Positions 39,367 to 49,027 of a stretch of 64,000 bases of DNA are shown here, one piece after another (within the stretch, counting starts at the first letter, position 1; each line of letters opens with the position of its first letter). The stretch is from Bradyrhizobium sp. CCBAU 051011. GTDB lineage: Bacteria; Pseudomonadota; Alphaproteobacteria; Rhizobiales; Xanthobacteraceae. A model generated the notes under the pieces. That model searched no databases. It was not told the origin of the DNA and was given only the letters and a program-made list of their open reading frames with translations. The stretch covers positions 8,474,501-8,538,500 of the forward strand of contig NZ_CP022222.1 in assembly GCF_009930815.1 (NCBI RefSeq), given 5' to 3'. The position numbers were made by a program, and so were the translations under genes.

Positions 39367-41157
39367 CTAGCGGACCTTGACAGTTGCCATTTCCTGGCCA
39401 TCCGGCCCCATCACATGTGTCGAGCAGGCCAGGCATGGATCAAACGAATGGATCGTGCGCAGGATTTCCAGCGGCTTCTCCGGATCAGCGATCGGCGTAT
39501 CCATCAGCGAGGCCTCAAATGCACCGATATTGCCATCTGGATCACGCGGCGAGCCGTTCCATGTCGTCGGCACGACGCATTGGTAGTTGTCGATCTTGCT
39601 CTCCTTGATCTTGATCCAGTGCCCGAGCGCACCACGTGGCGCCTCGGTGAAACCGTAGCCCTTGGCTTCCTTCGGCCAGCTCTCCGGCTTCCATTTATCG
39701 ATGTTGGCGGTAGCGGTGTCACCAGCTTTGATATTCGCCATAAGCTTATCCTGGAAATAGTGCATCTGGTGCGCGGCCCATTGGCATTCGAGCGCACGTG
39801 CCGCAGTGCGGCCGAGCGTCGAGAAGAGTGCAGCGAAGGGAAGATCGAGTGTCTTCAGCAGCTTCTCGGTTGGCTCCTTGAACTCCTCTTTGCCTTGTGC
39901 GTGACCTATGAGGTATCGCGCCAGCGGTCCCACCTCGACGGCGTTGCCGCGCCAGCGAGGCGCCTTGATCCAGGAATATTTGCCGCCCTCGTCGAGCTCC
40001 TTGATGTCGGTCCTGGTGCCCTTAACGTTGGGCCCGAGCCGGAAATTCGGCTCGGTTATACCATCCCAGGGATGCAGCCCCCTGGTTTCATCGGGGTACT
40101 TGTACCAGGAATGAGCGACGAACTCCTGGATCTGCTCGGGATCGCCGTGATCGATCGGCAGAACTTCGCTGAAATTGCCATTGAGGATCACGCCGCGCGG
40201 CTGCTTGAGGTTTTTCGCGGAATAATCATTCGCGTTCTCGGGAATGTCGCCATAGGACATTAGGCTCTTACCCGAGAGACCGCGGCCATACAGCCAGTCC
40301 TTGTAGAAGGAGCCAATCACGGCAATGTCGGGCAGATAAACCTGCTCGACGAATTCGATCGAACGGCCAATGATCGAGGATACCAGGTTTAGCCGCTCCA
40401 TATTTATGGCACCCACTGCACCGGTACCATCGACATTGATGGCGCAGGCCACGCCACCGACCAGCCAATTCGGATGCGGGTTCTTGCCGCCATAGATGGC
40501 GTGGATCTTGACGACGTCCTTCTGGAAGTCGAGCGCTTCCAGATAATGCGCCAAGGCCATCAGGTTCGCTTCCGGCGGAAGCTTGTAGGCCGGATGCCCC
40601 CAATAGGCGTTCTTAAACGGGCCGAGCTGCCCTGATTCAACGAACTTGGTCAGCCTGATCTGCAGATGCTTGAAATAGCCTGGCGATGATAGCGGCCAGG
40701 GGGAGACCGACTGCGCCAACGCAGAGGTCGCCTTGGGATCGGCCTTGAGGGCGGAAATCACATCGACCCAATCCAGCGAGTGCAGGTGATAGAAGTGCAC
40801 AAGATGATCGTGCACCTGCAAGCAGAGCTGCATGATATTGCGGATCGAGTTAGCATTCTCGGGAATGATGATACCCAGCGCGTTCTCCACCGCGCGCACC
40901 GAGGTGAGCGCATGCGTGCCGGTGCAGACGCCGCAAATCCGCTCGGTGAACGCCCAGGCGTCGCGAGGATCGCGTCCACGCAAGATCGTCTCGATGCCGC
41001 GCCACATAGTTCCGGATGAGACCGCGTTGCAGATCACATTGTCGGAATCGAGATTGACCTCGACGCGGAGGTGGCCTTCGACCCGGGTCAGCGGATCGAC
41101 GACAATGCGTTTGCTCGAATTGTCGAGCTTGAACCCATTCGGTGTCTGGGCGCCCAT
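39367..41157 (-). CDS. hupL: Uptake [NiFe] hydrogenase large subunit HupL
   Basis: HupL is the catalytic subunit that oxidises H2, recycling hydrogen made by nitrogenase. It has 596 residues. Nickel ligands are in [10 protein letters not shown] near the N-terminus and DPCLACSTH at the C-terminus. The 15 residues after the last His ([15 protein letters not shown]) are the extension removed by HupD. Other group 1 landmarks are [10 protein letters not shown] and [20 protein letters not shown]. It lies between hupS and hupC on the hup transcript. Confidence 0.97.
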   Translation of the reverse strand: MGAQTPNGFKLDNSSKRIVVDPLTRVEGHLRVEVNLDSDNVICNAVSSGTMWRGIETILRGRDPRDAWAFTERICGVCTGTHALTSVRAVENALGIIIPENANSIRNIMQLCLQVHDHLVHFYHLHSLDWVDVISALKADPKATSALAQSVSPWPLSSPGYFKHLQIRLTKFVESGQLGPFKNAYWGHPAYKLPPEANLMALAHYLEALDFQKDVVKIHAIYGGKNPHPNWLVGGVACAINVDGTGAVGAINMERLNLVSSIIGRSIEFVEQVYLPDIAVIGSFYKDWLYGRGLSGKSLMSYGDIPENANDYSAKNLKQPRGVILNGNFSEVLPIDHGDPEQIQEFVAHSWYKYPDETRGLHPWDGITEPNFRLGPNVKGTRTDIKELDEGGKYSWIKAPRWRGNAVEVGPLARYLIGHAQGKEEFKEPTEKLLKTLDLPFAALFSTLGRTAARALECQWAAHQMHYFQDKLMANIKAGDTATANIDKWKPESWPKEAKGYGFTEAPRGALGHWIKIKESKIDNYQCVVPTTWNGSPRDPDGNIGAFEASLMDTPIADPEKPLEILRTIHSFDPCLACSTHVMGPDGQEMATVKVR

Positions 41158-41179
41158 CGTTGTCCTTCCCTGAATCCGA

Positions 41180-42271
41180 TTATTTTTCCTGAGCTACGCG
41201 GCCCCGTTTACGGGTCAGCCGCTTCGCGGCTGTGATCGCCGCGTGCGCGGCAACGGCTAGGCCGACCGCGCCAGCAGCGGCCATGCCAATTTGGTCGGCG
41301 TTGGCCTCGATGCCGAATTGCTTGATGGTCGTCAGCCGATCGTAAAATGAGCCCTTGTCCCAAAAGCCATCTTCGGAGCAGCCTAAGCAGCCGTGGCCGG
41401 ATTGGATCGGGAAGGAAACGCCGTCGTTCCACCGAACGGCCGAGCAGGCGTTATAGGTGGTCGGCCCCTTGCAGCCCATCTTGTAGAGGCAATAACCCTG
41501 GCGCGCGGACTCGTCGTCCCACTCCTCGACAAACTGGCCGGCGTCGAAATGGGGACGCCGATAGCACTTGTCGTGGATCCGCTGGGAATAGAACATCTTT
41601 GGACGCCCTTGGCGGTCGAGCTCGGGAAGCTTTCCGAACGTGGTGATGAAGGTCACCAAGGCGGTCATGACCTCTGCGATGGGCGGGCAGCCAGGCACCT
41701 TGATGATCGGTTTGTTCGTGATCACTTTATCGATCGGCGTCGCCTGAGTCGGGTTGGGCTTGGCTGCCTGCACGCACCCCCAAGACGCACAAGTACCCCA
41801 AGCAATGATCGCGATGGAATCTTCCGCCATCGCCCTGAGCTTTTCGACGAACGGCTTGCCGCCATCAATGCAAAACATGCCGCCTTCGTTCAGCGGCGGA
41901 TTGCCTTCAACGGCAAGCACATACTGGCCCTTGTACTTGGCGCGGGTCTCCTCGAGGATAGCTTCGGCCTGATGTCCTGCCGCCGCCATGATTGGGGCGT
42001 CATAATCCAGCGAGATCATCGACAGCACCACGTCTTTGAACAGCGGATGGGCCGAGCGGATAAAGCTTTCCGAACAGCAGGTGCATTCGAGCCCGTGCAT
42101 CCAGATCACGGGCACACGCGGCTTTGTCTCCAGCGCGTTGGCAATCTGGCTTGCCGCGAGCGGACCGAGCCCGAGGCTCGTTGCCGTCAAACTGCAGAAT
42201 TTGTGGAAACTGCGACGCGTGATACCCTGACGTCTGATGACGCCGTAAAACGTTTCCGTTGCCTCACCCAT
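41180..42271 (-). CDS. hupS: Uptake [NiFe] hydrogenase small subunit HupS
   Basis: HupS carries the Fe-S clusters that wire HupL to the membrane. From the ATG at 42271 (AAGGGG upstream) it has 363 residues. The Tat signal [22 protein letters not shown] directs the folded dimer across the membrane. Cluster ligands include CTCC in [26 protein letters not shown], and the distal H/C set in [13 protein letters not shown] and [13 protein letters not shown] hydrophobic C-terminal anchor ([20 protein letters not shown]) precedes a basic end. A sigma-54 promoter lies 45 bases upstream. Confidence 0.97.
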   Translation of the reverse strand: MGEATETFYGVIRRQGITRRSFHKFCSLTATSLGLGPLAASQIANALETKPRVPVIWMHGLECTCCSESFIRSAHPLFKDVVLSMISLDYDAPIMAAAGHQAEAILEETRAKYKGQYVLAVEGNPPLNEGGMFCIDGGKPFVEKLRAMAEDSIAIIAWGTCASWGCVQAAKPNPTQATPIDKVITNKPIIKVPGCPPIAEVMTALVTFITTFGKLPELDRQGRPKMFYSQRIHDKCYRRPHFDAGQFVEEWDDESARQGYCLYKMGCKGPTTYNACSAVRWNDGVSFPIQSGHGCLGCSEDGFWDKGSFYDRLTTIKQFGIEANADQIGMAAAGAVGLAVAAHAAITAAKRLTRKRGRVAQEK

Positions 42272-42315
42272 AAACCCCTTCCAAGCTGTTATCGACGGCT
42301 TACTGACGCTCTGAT

Positions 42316-42331
42316 AGCAAGAAGCAGGCCA
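42316..42331 (-). promoter_or_regulatory. Sigma-54 (-24/-12) promoter of hupS
   Basis: On the minus strand TGGCCTGCTTCTTGCT has GG and GC ten bases apart and differs from TGGCAYG-N4-TTGCW at one position. The expected start near 42305 leaves a 34-base leader with a Shine-Dalgarno. Symbiotic hup promoters of this type are known to be NifA-dependent in Rhizobium leguminosarum. Upstream, only imperfect activator sites (TGT-N10-ACG at about 42498 and 42763) were seen. Confidence 0.7.
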
Positions 42332-42793
42332 ACACCACCTGAAACACCTGAGAGATGCCAACCGGCTTCCAGAAAAAGCGCTCAAATTAGTCACGTGGGG
42401 CCATGAGAGCTGAGGAAGCGGAAACGAACGCACGATGTGCGTTCGCAGCGTCTACATAACCAAGTCGTCGCATGCCGCAATCCAGCGGCTCCACCTTGTT
42501 CAGGTTTTCACGAAGCTGGCCTCTCAGGACTAGATTGGATTTTTAAGGTTCGCAATCTCGTCAGGTGGCTTATCGCGGCCAGTCAGCCGCTTATCCTAGA
42601 AGATCAGCATATCCGTGCAACATCCCTTAGTTGCGGCGAGCGTAGCCAGCCGTGTCGTGACGTCTTTGAGCCCCTACTTGGATCTTTGTCGTATCAAGAA
42701 TTGTCCAAGTGAATGCTAGAGCACCGGCTCGCAATTCCAATTCATTAAGAATCCTTCGACCAGTGTCGGACACCACACGTCTGACACATACCG
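42332..42793. other. hupS upstream region
   Basis: No gene is supported. It should contain the activator and IHF sites for the hupS promoter; two imperfect NifA-like sites are noted under the promoter. Confidence 0.4.
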
Positions 42794-43960
42794 TCAGATT
42801 AGGGACGCACCGCGGGTTAACAGCCGCTGTGAAAGAACAGCCTCAACACTTTCGGACCCTTCAACTCCGACAATTGGACGCCCCGGTACGACCGTATGTT
42901 TTAAGGCAGTAATACGGTGCATCCGGGTAAACTGATCCAGCGCATAAACACAAGACGCGCGTAGCTTTGCGATTTCATCACCAAGGCGTTCGATGACGGG
43001 CGAAATGGTCGCAGACCGGGGAAAGTCCGCTTCCCCTTCTAGCCAAGTTGGCGTGGGTTCCGCGCTTGCATTGCCCGGTGACAACCAGCGGAATACCTCG
43101 CTAATGCATCCCTGCGGATAGTATTCGGACAGCCGATATACGTCCCTATAGAATTGCGGCTTCTGTTGGAAGAGATCTTCACCGAACAGTAGCACCGAGA
43201 CCGCCACTATCCGCGCAGAGAACCGGCCGCTCGGGCCAAGCCTATTCTTGTAAGGGTTTTTTCCATAAAACACACGAAACTGGCCAAATAGGTCGGGTGA
43301 CATGTGCTCCAAAAAGCGCGTCAGAACATAATTTGCCGACTCAAGACGCTCTAAGCATACCGCAAGACATTGGCGAGCGTCAGCGTCAGCCGTGTCACGT
43401 AATTCAAGTAGAGCATCGATTGCTAGCTGTAGATCGCTCTCGATGAGTTGGTGACCCAAGCAAAAATCTCGCTCTTCGACCCCGGCCGCGCCGAGGCAAT
43501 ATACGCGTGGATCGCTCTGCACCGGGTTTGCAAGGATCATATCTTCATACGAGAGGACCTCAATGCTAGGCTTCCGATCACAACTTAATCGGGCAAGACG
43601 GCTCAACTCCTCTCCTATGGTCAACTCCGCTTCTACGGGATGAAGACCAGCAAACGCTGACATCTGATAAGCACAGTTGACGAGATAGTGGATGTCTGTC
43701 TTGGCGATCGCGAGCTCGGGCTGCGGCAGATTCAGCAGCTGCACCTCATAGTCGGCCGATGCAATCATCCCGTTAATGCTGCGTCCAAGATCCCTGACCC
43801 CTTCATCTGGCCGTTTACTGCGTTTGATCTCGGCAATGCAGTGCGGGAGCTGATCGGTGACCAAATTGCTGAGAAGCCCAAGCGGGCGCGTTCTCTGCCC
43901 GCGATCAATACTATCGGTCAGATGAGAAAATATCTGCGTCCGATAGCTCGGCGCGTTCAT
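42794..43960 (-). CDS. PrnB/indoleamine 2,3-dioxygenase-superfamily haem protein
   Basis: The 388-residue protein resembles PrnB (pyrrolnitrin synthesis) and the indoleamine dioxygenase fold. An all-helical core contains ANYVLTRFLEHMSPDLFGQFR, then FYG...RLGPSGRF, aligning by eye with PrnB's MSPxxF...LRPFY...YLGPG. Near the C-terminus, RMHRITALKHTV (His348) sits where the proximal haem His of this superfamily lies. PrnB rearranges 7-chlorotryptophan; indoleamine and tryptophan dioxygenases open the indole ring. The substrate here is unknown. GGGAG lies nine bases before the ATG. It follows a 57-residue ORF behind a consensus sigma-54 promoter, and hupS lies downstream. The family call is by eye and should be treated as tentative. 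Confidence 0.5.
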   Translation of the reverse strand: MNAPSYRTQIFSHLTDSIDRGQRTRPLGLLSNLVTDQLPHCIAEIKRSKRPDEGVRDLGRSINGMIASADYEVQLLNLPQPELAIAKTDIHYLVNCAYQMSAFAGLHPVEAELTIGEELSRLARLSCDRKPSIEVLSYEDMILANPVQSDPRVYCLGAAGVEERDFCLGHQLIESDLQLAIDALLELRDTADADARQCLAVCLERLESANYVLTRFLEHMSPDLFGQFRVFYGKNPYKNRLGPSGRFSARIVAVSVLLFGEDLFQQKPQFYRDVYRLSEYYPQGCISEVFRWLSPGNASAEPTPTWLEGEADFPRSATISPVIERLGDEIAKLRASCVYALDQFTRMHRITALKHTVVPGRPIVGVEGSESVEAVLSQRLLTRGASLI

Positions 43961-44090
43961 GCTTGCGGACTCCCACTAATTTTCGTGTGTAGAGAAGCCG
44001 CGATGACATCTGCGGCCGTCGTCACATCAATTTCTTCTTTGGCTCCTTGCTGAGAAGCGCATTTCGATCAGCGAACTGCATTCGTCTCCG

Positions 44091-44264
44091 TCACTCGACG
44101 CAGGTCAGATCGCACCTAGCGATGCGCCGGCGAGGCGCGCGGGATGAGTACAGTTTGTCGAGGACAGGCGGATATCGCGGCCAATGCGCCTTCGTGCGTT
44201 GCGAAGCCCGACGGCTCAGTACGGCGTCTCCGGTGCTGATTTGGATCAATTGAGTAGGTTTCAT
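44091..44264 (-). CDS. 57-residue basic ORF behind a sigma-54 promoter
   Basis: An ATG four bases after AGGAG opens a 57-codon frame beginning MKPTQLIQISTGD and ending RCDLTCVE. It is basic (RR and RAPRRR), has a single Trp in the centre (AHWPRYPP) and two Cys near the end, and has no signal peptide or membrane span. The start of transcription predicted from the promoter at 44318 leaves a 42-base leader, so the ORF is in the expected place for a first gene. The PrnB-like gene follows 130 bases later. It could be a peptide substrate of that enzyme, a regulator, or an accidental frame. Confidence 0.45.
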   Translation of the reverse strand: MKPTQLIQISTGDAVLSRRASQRTKAHWPRYPPVLDKLYSSRAPRRRIARCDLTCVE

Positions 44265-44317
44265 ATAACTCCTGCGCCTACGACTGGGAGAGTGGCATGA
44301 TCGTGTGGGTCCTTCCC

Positions 44318-44333
44318 AGCAATGCACATGCCA
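44318..44333 (-). promoter_or_regulatory. Sigma-54 (-24/-12) promoter of the 57-residue ORF/PrnB-like unit
   Basis: On the minus strand TGGCATGTGCATTGCT fits TGGCAYG-N4-TTGCW at every defined position. About 100 bases further upstream (44434-44449) is CGT-CTGCAACCGG-ACA, one base off a NifA site at the ideal distance. Transcription would start near 44306. Confidence 0.65.
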
Positions 44334-45712
44334 CCAAGCACGTCGTGCGGGCCTTGCTTGAAGAGTGAAAACTATGTGCTTCGCTTCGCGGCGAGCGAAT
44401 ATTTGCACCTCCGCGTCGCTTTTCGAGCATACGCGTCTGCAACCGGACACGCCGAATACGACACCACGGTCGTAACATCCCTCGATCTCGCAACCGTTTC
44501 GATGCGCACGTCGAACTCGCCCTGAACCAGTTAGGGCCAGAACTGCTTGAAGTGCGCATAACAGCGATAAAGAAGCCCCGCAGTACGGCGGTGCCAGGGT
44601 TATGGGCGTTGCCGGGCTCTGGCGGTATTTTCCAGCTTTCCGGAGCTCCGTGGCAGTTGGCGAATGGTCTTGGGAATAGCATCACCCTCTGACTTCAGGG
44701 GTCCGAGATCAAGTGTAAGATCTCTAAGCGCGCGCTCGCCACAGTAAAGAAGCCCGATCCCTCTCGGCGGCCGCATTCGCTGAGTCGGAAACACTGCTTC
44801 GAAAGCGTACAACCTGACGCTACGTGCGATTCAAGTCTCACCTGAGGGGCCTCGCACGAATTTGTACGAACCTTCGGCTTACGATCTGCTCTTCGCTCGC
44901 TTTTTGTCCAGGAATTGTCGTCTCCTTTGGTAGTTGAACTCTGAGCCGCCGGCGCGACTCAGTTTCGCCACGCGCCATAACGCAGGCTTCGGAGCTGTTC
45001 CGCGAGTGCCGGATGCTTTGAGTTAATAGCAGGTGACTGCAAACGGCTTCACCCCGAGGCGTGAGCGGTGCGCTTTGATGCCGATCCGGAAGTCAACTCT
45101 TGCGTTTTGTGCTCCGCCAACGCATATACGCACCACGGTAGCGCGATGCGCTATCGCAGCCCTCCTTGGGCGTTTCCTCCCTAGACTTGGGCCGCTTGTT
45201 CATTACAAGCGGCCTCTTTTTCTCGGTCGCCGCTATGGCGACGCCCCGGCAATTCTTTCGGAAATTGGCTTGCGCAGGTTGGTTAGACGACCGCCACGCT
45301 CGCAACGAGTTGCTACCTTCGGCGCAAGCGCCATCCCCGTCGCTTTAACGAGAAGGGACGAGCACGGTCATGAGAAACTCGCCTTACGCGAGGCAACGCG
45401 CCTTCGTTGCAGGTCGGCGGCCCGTGAGGTGTTGAGTACGCATTCTTCTCCGGCCGTGATATCAGTCTTCGCGGTAAAGCCTCCGCGGGCGAATGTTAAA
45501 GATGTTTCTCGCATTGATAAGCGTCGGAGATATAGGGATGGAAATGGGAAGCCTTTCTTTGGTTGGTCCGGCATGCGGTAGTCGTCAATACTATCGAAGG
45601 AACGATCTCCCCTTCGGGCGCTCCGGCCGATCTCAGCGATCGGGCGCATTTGGAAGCCGTGCGAAGGCGCTTGCCGCGGGACGCCGCAATGCCAGCAGCC
45701 TTCGCACGAGTG
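44334..45712. other. Gene-poor region between the PrnB-like unit and the cob cluster
   Basis: No gene is supported. A plus-strand frame at 45033-45581 spans a strong terminator and has no recognisable motif, so it is not called. The terminator at 45190 implies a short transcript ending there whose gene I cannot identify. Confidence 0.35.
45190..45222 (+). terminator. Rho-independent terminator
   Basis: GGCCGCTTG and CAAGCGGCC form a perfect nine-base-pair stem with a seven-base loop, followed by TCTTTTT. No plus-strand gene is recognised upstream, so a small RNA or a gene remnant may precede it. Confidence 0.75.
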
Positions 45713-46462
45713 CTACGACACGCGCTTGATGATGTAGCTATCCATGATCCAGCCATGCTTGGCGCGTGCTTCCTGTCGGGCGGCGACGATGATTGGCCCC
45801 ACTTCTGCGAGCGCACCTGACATGGTGATTTGCGGGGGCATCCCGAGATAGGCGCCCCACCAGATATGTAGTCCGTTCGGATCGAGCCACTGGAACGCGG
45901 CGCCGCCATCGAGCATGACGACCACCGTGTCGGCGCCGGATGGCCAACCGCATTCGCGCAGCCGCCGTCCGGTGGTGACGAGAAAAGGCTCCCCAATGTC
46001 GTTCAGCGGCAGTGAATGTGCGGCGCAAAGCGCCTGGATCGACGTGATGCCCGGGACGACCTCGATTATCGGCAACGGATCAAGCCTTTGTGCGATCCGC
46101 AGGCTCGAGTCGTATAGCGAAGGATCGCCCCAGATCAGCAGGGCAACGCGCCCGTCATCACCGAGATGCGCCGCAATTGCCCGGGACCAGGTCACGGCGA
46201 CGGCGTCGTGCCATTCCTCCACTCCCTTGCGGTAGCTCTCCTGCGCAGTATCGCGAACGGGCACGTCGAACTCAGCAACGCGCGTGCGGCTGTTCGTCAG
46301 GGCTTGCGCGCAAATCAGCCGGCGCAGGTCGGCGAGATCGGACTTCACCGGGCCCTTGCGCGGAATCAGCACCAAGTCAGCTGCATTGATCGCGCGGATC
46401 GCCCCAAGCGTGAGCTGCTCGGGATCGCCGCAGCCAATGCCTATCAGGGAGAGTGTCAGCAT
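45713..46462 (-). CDS. cobF: Precorrin-6A synthase (deacetylating) CobF
   Basis: CobF is an SAM-dependent tetrapyrrole methylase of the aerobic B12 route: it methylates C1 of precorrin-5 with loss of acetate. It has 249 residues. The methylase start LSLIGIGCGDPEQLT, WGDPSLYDSSLRIA and VVPGITSIQALCAAHSLPLND are typical. It lies 51 bases downstream of the CbiM-like gene, sharing the cobalamin riboswitch at 47239-47432. Confidence 0.9.
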   Translation of the reverse strand: MLTLSLIGIGCGDPEQLTLGAIRAINAADLVLIPRKGPVKSDLADLRRLICAQALTNSRTRVAEFDVPVRDTAQESYRKGVEEWHDAVAVTWSRAIAAHLGDDGRVALLIWGDPSLYDSSLRIAQRLDPLPIIEVVPGITSIQALCAAHSLPLNDIGEPFLVTTGRRLRECGWPSGADTVVVMLDGGAAFQWLDPNGLHIWWGAYLGMPPQITMSGALAEVGPIIVAARQEARAKHGWIMDSYIIKRVS

Positions 46463-46513
46463 TACGTTATGAAACGGGGGCGGCCGCGGCTTGCGACCGC
46501 CCGCACGTCATCT

Positions 46514-47191
46514 TCAGGCGCCGTTGTGAAGCCGATAGGTAACAAGACCATCGGCAGTCACACCTCGCAGCGATTTCGCCAGTGCCAACACGGTCAGATC
46601 GGCCAGCGGTTCAATGACCACGACGAGCGCGTAAGAAGCGGCGAAAGACGCGATGGAGGCGAGGTTCTCGGCCGCAAAGCCCGCACCATACAGCGCCCAG
46701 AAGGCGACCCACCCTACGATGCCGGATTGATAGGCGGTTGAAAGCGCAAGTGCCTGCCGATATTGCAGGTCAACATAGGCGGTGTTGCGAGGAATGATCC
46801 GCCCGGCCAGCGCCTGGATCGCAAATAAGGGCACCAGCAGCGTCGTCACGTTCATACCATATTGCGGCAGGTCGGTCGGCACGAAGAACAGCCCCTGCAG
46901 CAGAAGACCAAGCGCCAACCCGAACGCGGCTGGCGCTGCGCCGAACAGGAGAAACAGCGTCGAGCCGAGAATGAAATGCACCTCCGAGACCCCGACCCTG
47001 AAATGCGGCAGGAGTTCGAAGAACGAGAAGACCAGGACCGTTGTTGCGACGGTGCGCACCGCCAGCGAAACAATTCCCTGCGCGCGCACGGTTTCGACCA
47101 CGGGCTTGAAGGCGCAGCCGGCGGCAACGGCACCGGTTGCGCAACTCAGCACGAGCTTGGCGCCCGTAACGATACCTGGTTCGATATGCAT
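46514..47191 (-). CDS. cbiM: CbiM-like cobalt ECF transporter membrane component
   Basis: This is a 225-residue polytopic protein starting MHIEPGIVTGAK; the N-terminal Met-His is the metal-binding start typical of CbiM/NikM. Several hydrophobic helices follow, and FRVGVSEVHFILG is a conserved metal-contacting stretch. It imports cobalt for corrin synthesis, with ATPase components presumably elsewhere. A cobalamin riboswitch directly upstream means it is shut off when B12 is plentiful. Confidence 0.8.
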   Translation of the reverse strand: MHIEPGIVTGAKLVLSCATGAVAAGCAFKPVVETVRAQGIVSLAVRTVATTVLVFSFFELLPHFRVGVSEVHFILGSTLFLLFGAAPAAFGLALGLLLQGLFFVPTDLPQYGMNVTTLLVPLFAIQALAGRIIPRNTAYVDLQYRQALALSTAYQSGIVGWVAFWALYGAGFAAENLASIASFAASYALVVVIEPLADLTVLALAKSLRGVTADGLVTYRLHNGA

Positions 47192-47238
47192 GACTTAAGT
47201 CCCTTCTGCCGTCACACCCGACGGCGTTAGCGTTAAAA

Positions 47239-47432
47239 ACTGCAGGGCCGGTCTCCTGGCTCGCGGTTCGAAACCGGTCCCCGGCCTTCCCAGGCCTGAC
47301 GGCCAGTGGCGGATCGGAGCCCCTCACCGCTTACAGTCGCGGGGGCGGCCGGGCTTTGGGCGCCGCATTCAGGTCCGCCCTTCCCCGTTCCCAATTATGC
47401 TCTGGCGCTTTGCGCCGCTTCGAGCACCATGC
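47239..47432 (-). promoter_or_regulatory. Cobalamin riboswitch upstream of cbiM-cobF
   Basis: On the minus strand the AdoCbl aptamer landmarks occur in order: GGTGC, AATTGGGAACGGGGAAGG, GCCGCCCCCGCGACTGTAAGC, GCCACTGG, CTGGGAAGGC and finally GCCAGGAGACCGGCC. The 3' end is about 47 bases before the cbiM ATG. It is predicted to repress cbiM and cobF when adenosylcobalamin is bound. Confidence 0.92.
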
Positions 47433-47497
47433 CTGCTCTGTGTGCTCCTTCCGACGAGGAGACGTCAAGGGGCTCGCGAGATCGGGCGACAGCGTCA

Positions 47498-47755
47498 TCA
47501 TCGGGTCTCTCCCGCCAGCGTGCCGAAAAGAATGATCGGCGCCGTCGTTGCGGCGCCGGTTTGCGCTAGCTGCTCTGCGAGCTTCGCAATCGTGGTGCGG
47601 ACAATCCGCTCCTCGGCGTGGCCAAGAGACTCGCAAATAGCGCCGGCGTGTCGGCAGCCACCGTGCTCGATCAGTTTTGCCGCGAGCGCCGGGAATGTGT
47701 CGCTTCCCCATATAAATAGGGTCGTTGATTCCGGATCGGCAATTGCCGCGCATCG
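47498..47755 (-). pseudogene. C-terminal remnant of a SUMT-type methylase (CobA-like)
   Basis: In the minus-strand frame ending at 47498, ADPESTTLFIWGSDTFPALA, then ERIVRTTIAKLAEQLAQ and APIILFGTLAGE, look like the last third of uroporphyrinogen-III C-methyltransferase. The N-terminal two thirds are missing; the sequence begins abruptly where the CobB fragment stops. Identification by eye is moderate. Confidence 0.5.
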
Positions 47756-47880
47756 ATATAATCGGGCTCGCTCTTGAAGCACTGGACCTTCAGCCCGCGA
47801 TCGCGATAGGCGCGCGCCAGCGTCAGCGTCGTCTTGCCGACCCCGGATGCAGGCGCGGAGATGACGAGGCTCGCCGTCAT
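47750..47880 (-). pseudogene. N-terminal remnant of cobyrinate a,c-diamide synthase CobB
   Basis: [20 protein letters not shown] carries the P-loop of CobB, and RAYRDRGLKVQCFKSEPDYID matches its next motif. After this the frame departs and the remaining roughly 400 residues are absent. Its start overlaps the cobM stop (GTGATG region), so it kept its operon position. A deletion fused it to the methylase remnant. Confidence 0.7.
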
Positions 47881-48662
47881 CACGAGCCTTCCGGAAAGCG
47901 AGGCGTCGGCCCGAGCGGCCGATAGCGGCGGTCATAGTCGACGGCATACAGGCGGCTCTCTCCGAAATCTTCCGAACCCAGTGTGCGGCCAACCAGAATA
48001 ACGGCTGTGCGCTCGAGCTCGGTGCTTACAGCAGAGTCCAAGGTACCGAGCGTGGCGCGGACGATGCGCTGATCCGGCCAGCTTGCGCGCCAGACTATTG
48101 CAACCGGGCAGTCTCCTCCGTAGTGCGGCGTCAGCTCATCAATCACCGTGGAAAGCAGATGGATCGAGAGATGGATGGCGAGCACCGCACCGGTCGCGGC
48201 AAAGGTGGCGAGTTTCTCGCCTTGCGGCATCGCGCTCGCCCTGCCCGGCATCCGCGTCAGCACGACCGATTGCACAAGATCCGGTAGCGTGAGCTCGGCC
48301 TCGATCGCGGCCGCGGCGGCGGAAAAGGCCGGCACGCCCGGCGTGATTGAATAGGAGATTTGAAGCGCGCGCAGGCGGCGCAATTGCTCGCCCATCGCCG
48401 ACCAGATCGAGAGATCCCCGGAATGTAGCCGCGCGACGTCCTTGCCCTCACGATGCGCGGTGACGATCTCCGACATGATGTCGTCGAGCGACAGCGGCGC
48501 GGTGTTCACGATCCGTGCATCCTTTGGGCAATGGGCAAGAACGCCCTCGGGTACGAGAGAGCCGGCATAGAGGCAGACCGCACAGGCGGCAATCAGATCG
48601 CGACCGCGCAAGGTGAGCAGATCAGCTGCTCCCGGTCCGGCACCGATGAAGTGCACCGTCAT
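47880..48662 (-). CDS. cobM: Precorrin-4 C11-methyltransferase CobM
   Basis: CobM adds a methyl at C11 of precorrin-4. The protein is about 260 residues: [18 protein letters not shown] at the N-terminus, [19 protein letters not shown], and [22 protein letters not shown] are the methylase family signatures. Its ATG overlaps the cobE stop. Confidence 0.92.
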   Translation of the reverse strand: MTVHFIGAGPGAADLLTLRGRDLIAACAVCLYAGSLVPEGVLAHCPKDARIVNTAPLSLDDIMSEIVTAHREGKDVARLHSGDLSIWSAMGEQLRRLRALQISYSITPGVPAFSAAAAAIEAELTLPDLVQSVVLTRMPGRASAMPQGEKLATFAATGAVLAIHLSIHLLSTVIDELTPHYGGDCPVAIVWRASWPDQRIVRATLGTLDSAVSTELERTAVILVGRTLGSEDFGESRLYAVDYDRRYRPLGPTPRFPEGS

Positions 48663-49027
48663 TCGGCGTCTCCTACCGCGATCGCTGCGGTCGCCGTCCG
48701 ATCCTGCGAGACAGCCCGCGTCGAAACGAGGCGCGCACCACGGCCGGCGACCGCAAGCGCTGCGGCTTCGGCGACGGAGCCCGTACCGAACTTCGCCTTG
48801 ATGGATTCTGACTGTGTGGGCGTGGCAATGCCGGCTAGGACATCGGCCGAAACAGGCCGGATCGGCACGGTGAGTTCGCGCGCCAGCAATTTGAGCGCGG
48901 CGGTTTCGGCCTTGTCGCTGACAGTTGCAACTGCCGCGAGACCTTCAGGACCGCCCGCGGCGGCGAGAGCTTCGCGCAGCGCAGCCAGTGTGACCTCCCG
49001 CTTGAACCCCAGACCTGCGACCTTCAC
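48659..49027 (-). CDS. cobE: Cobalamin biosynthesis protein CobE
   Basis: CobE is a small protein related to the C-terminal part of CbiG, required in the aerobic pathway with an unclear exact role. It has about 122 residues. [19 protein letters not shown] and [18 protein letters not shown] are typical. I prefer the GTG at 49027, which overlaps the cobL stop as GTGA and gives the usual start; an ATG at 49042 is possible. Confidence 0.85.
   Translation of the reverse strand: MKVAGLGFKREVTLAALREALAAAGGPEGLAAVATVSDKAETAALKLLARELTVPIRPVSADVLAGIATPTQSESIKAKFGTGSVAEAAALAVAGRGARLVSTRAVSQDRTATAAIAVGDAE

Noticed and set aside
41180..42433. A longer hupS start adding 54 residues
   Set aside because: The upstream residues lack a Tat-like context. 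The ATG at 42271 has a good ribosome site and gives the normal 363 residues.
45033..45581. A 182-codon plus-strand frame
   Set aside because: It runs through a strong terminator and has no motif or convincing start.
47261..47275. GGTTCGAAA considered as a tRNA T-arm
   Set aside because: It is part of the cobalamin riboswitch. No tRNA gene was found in the window.
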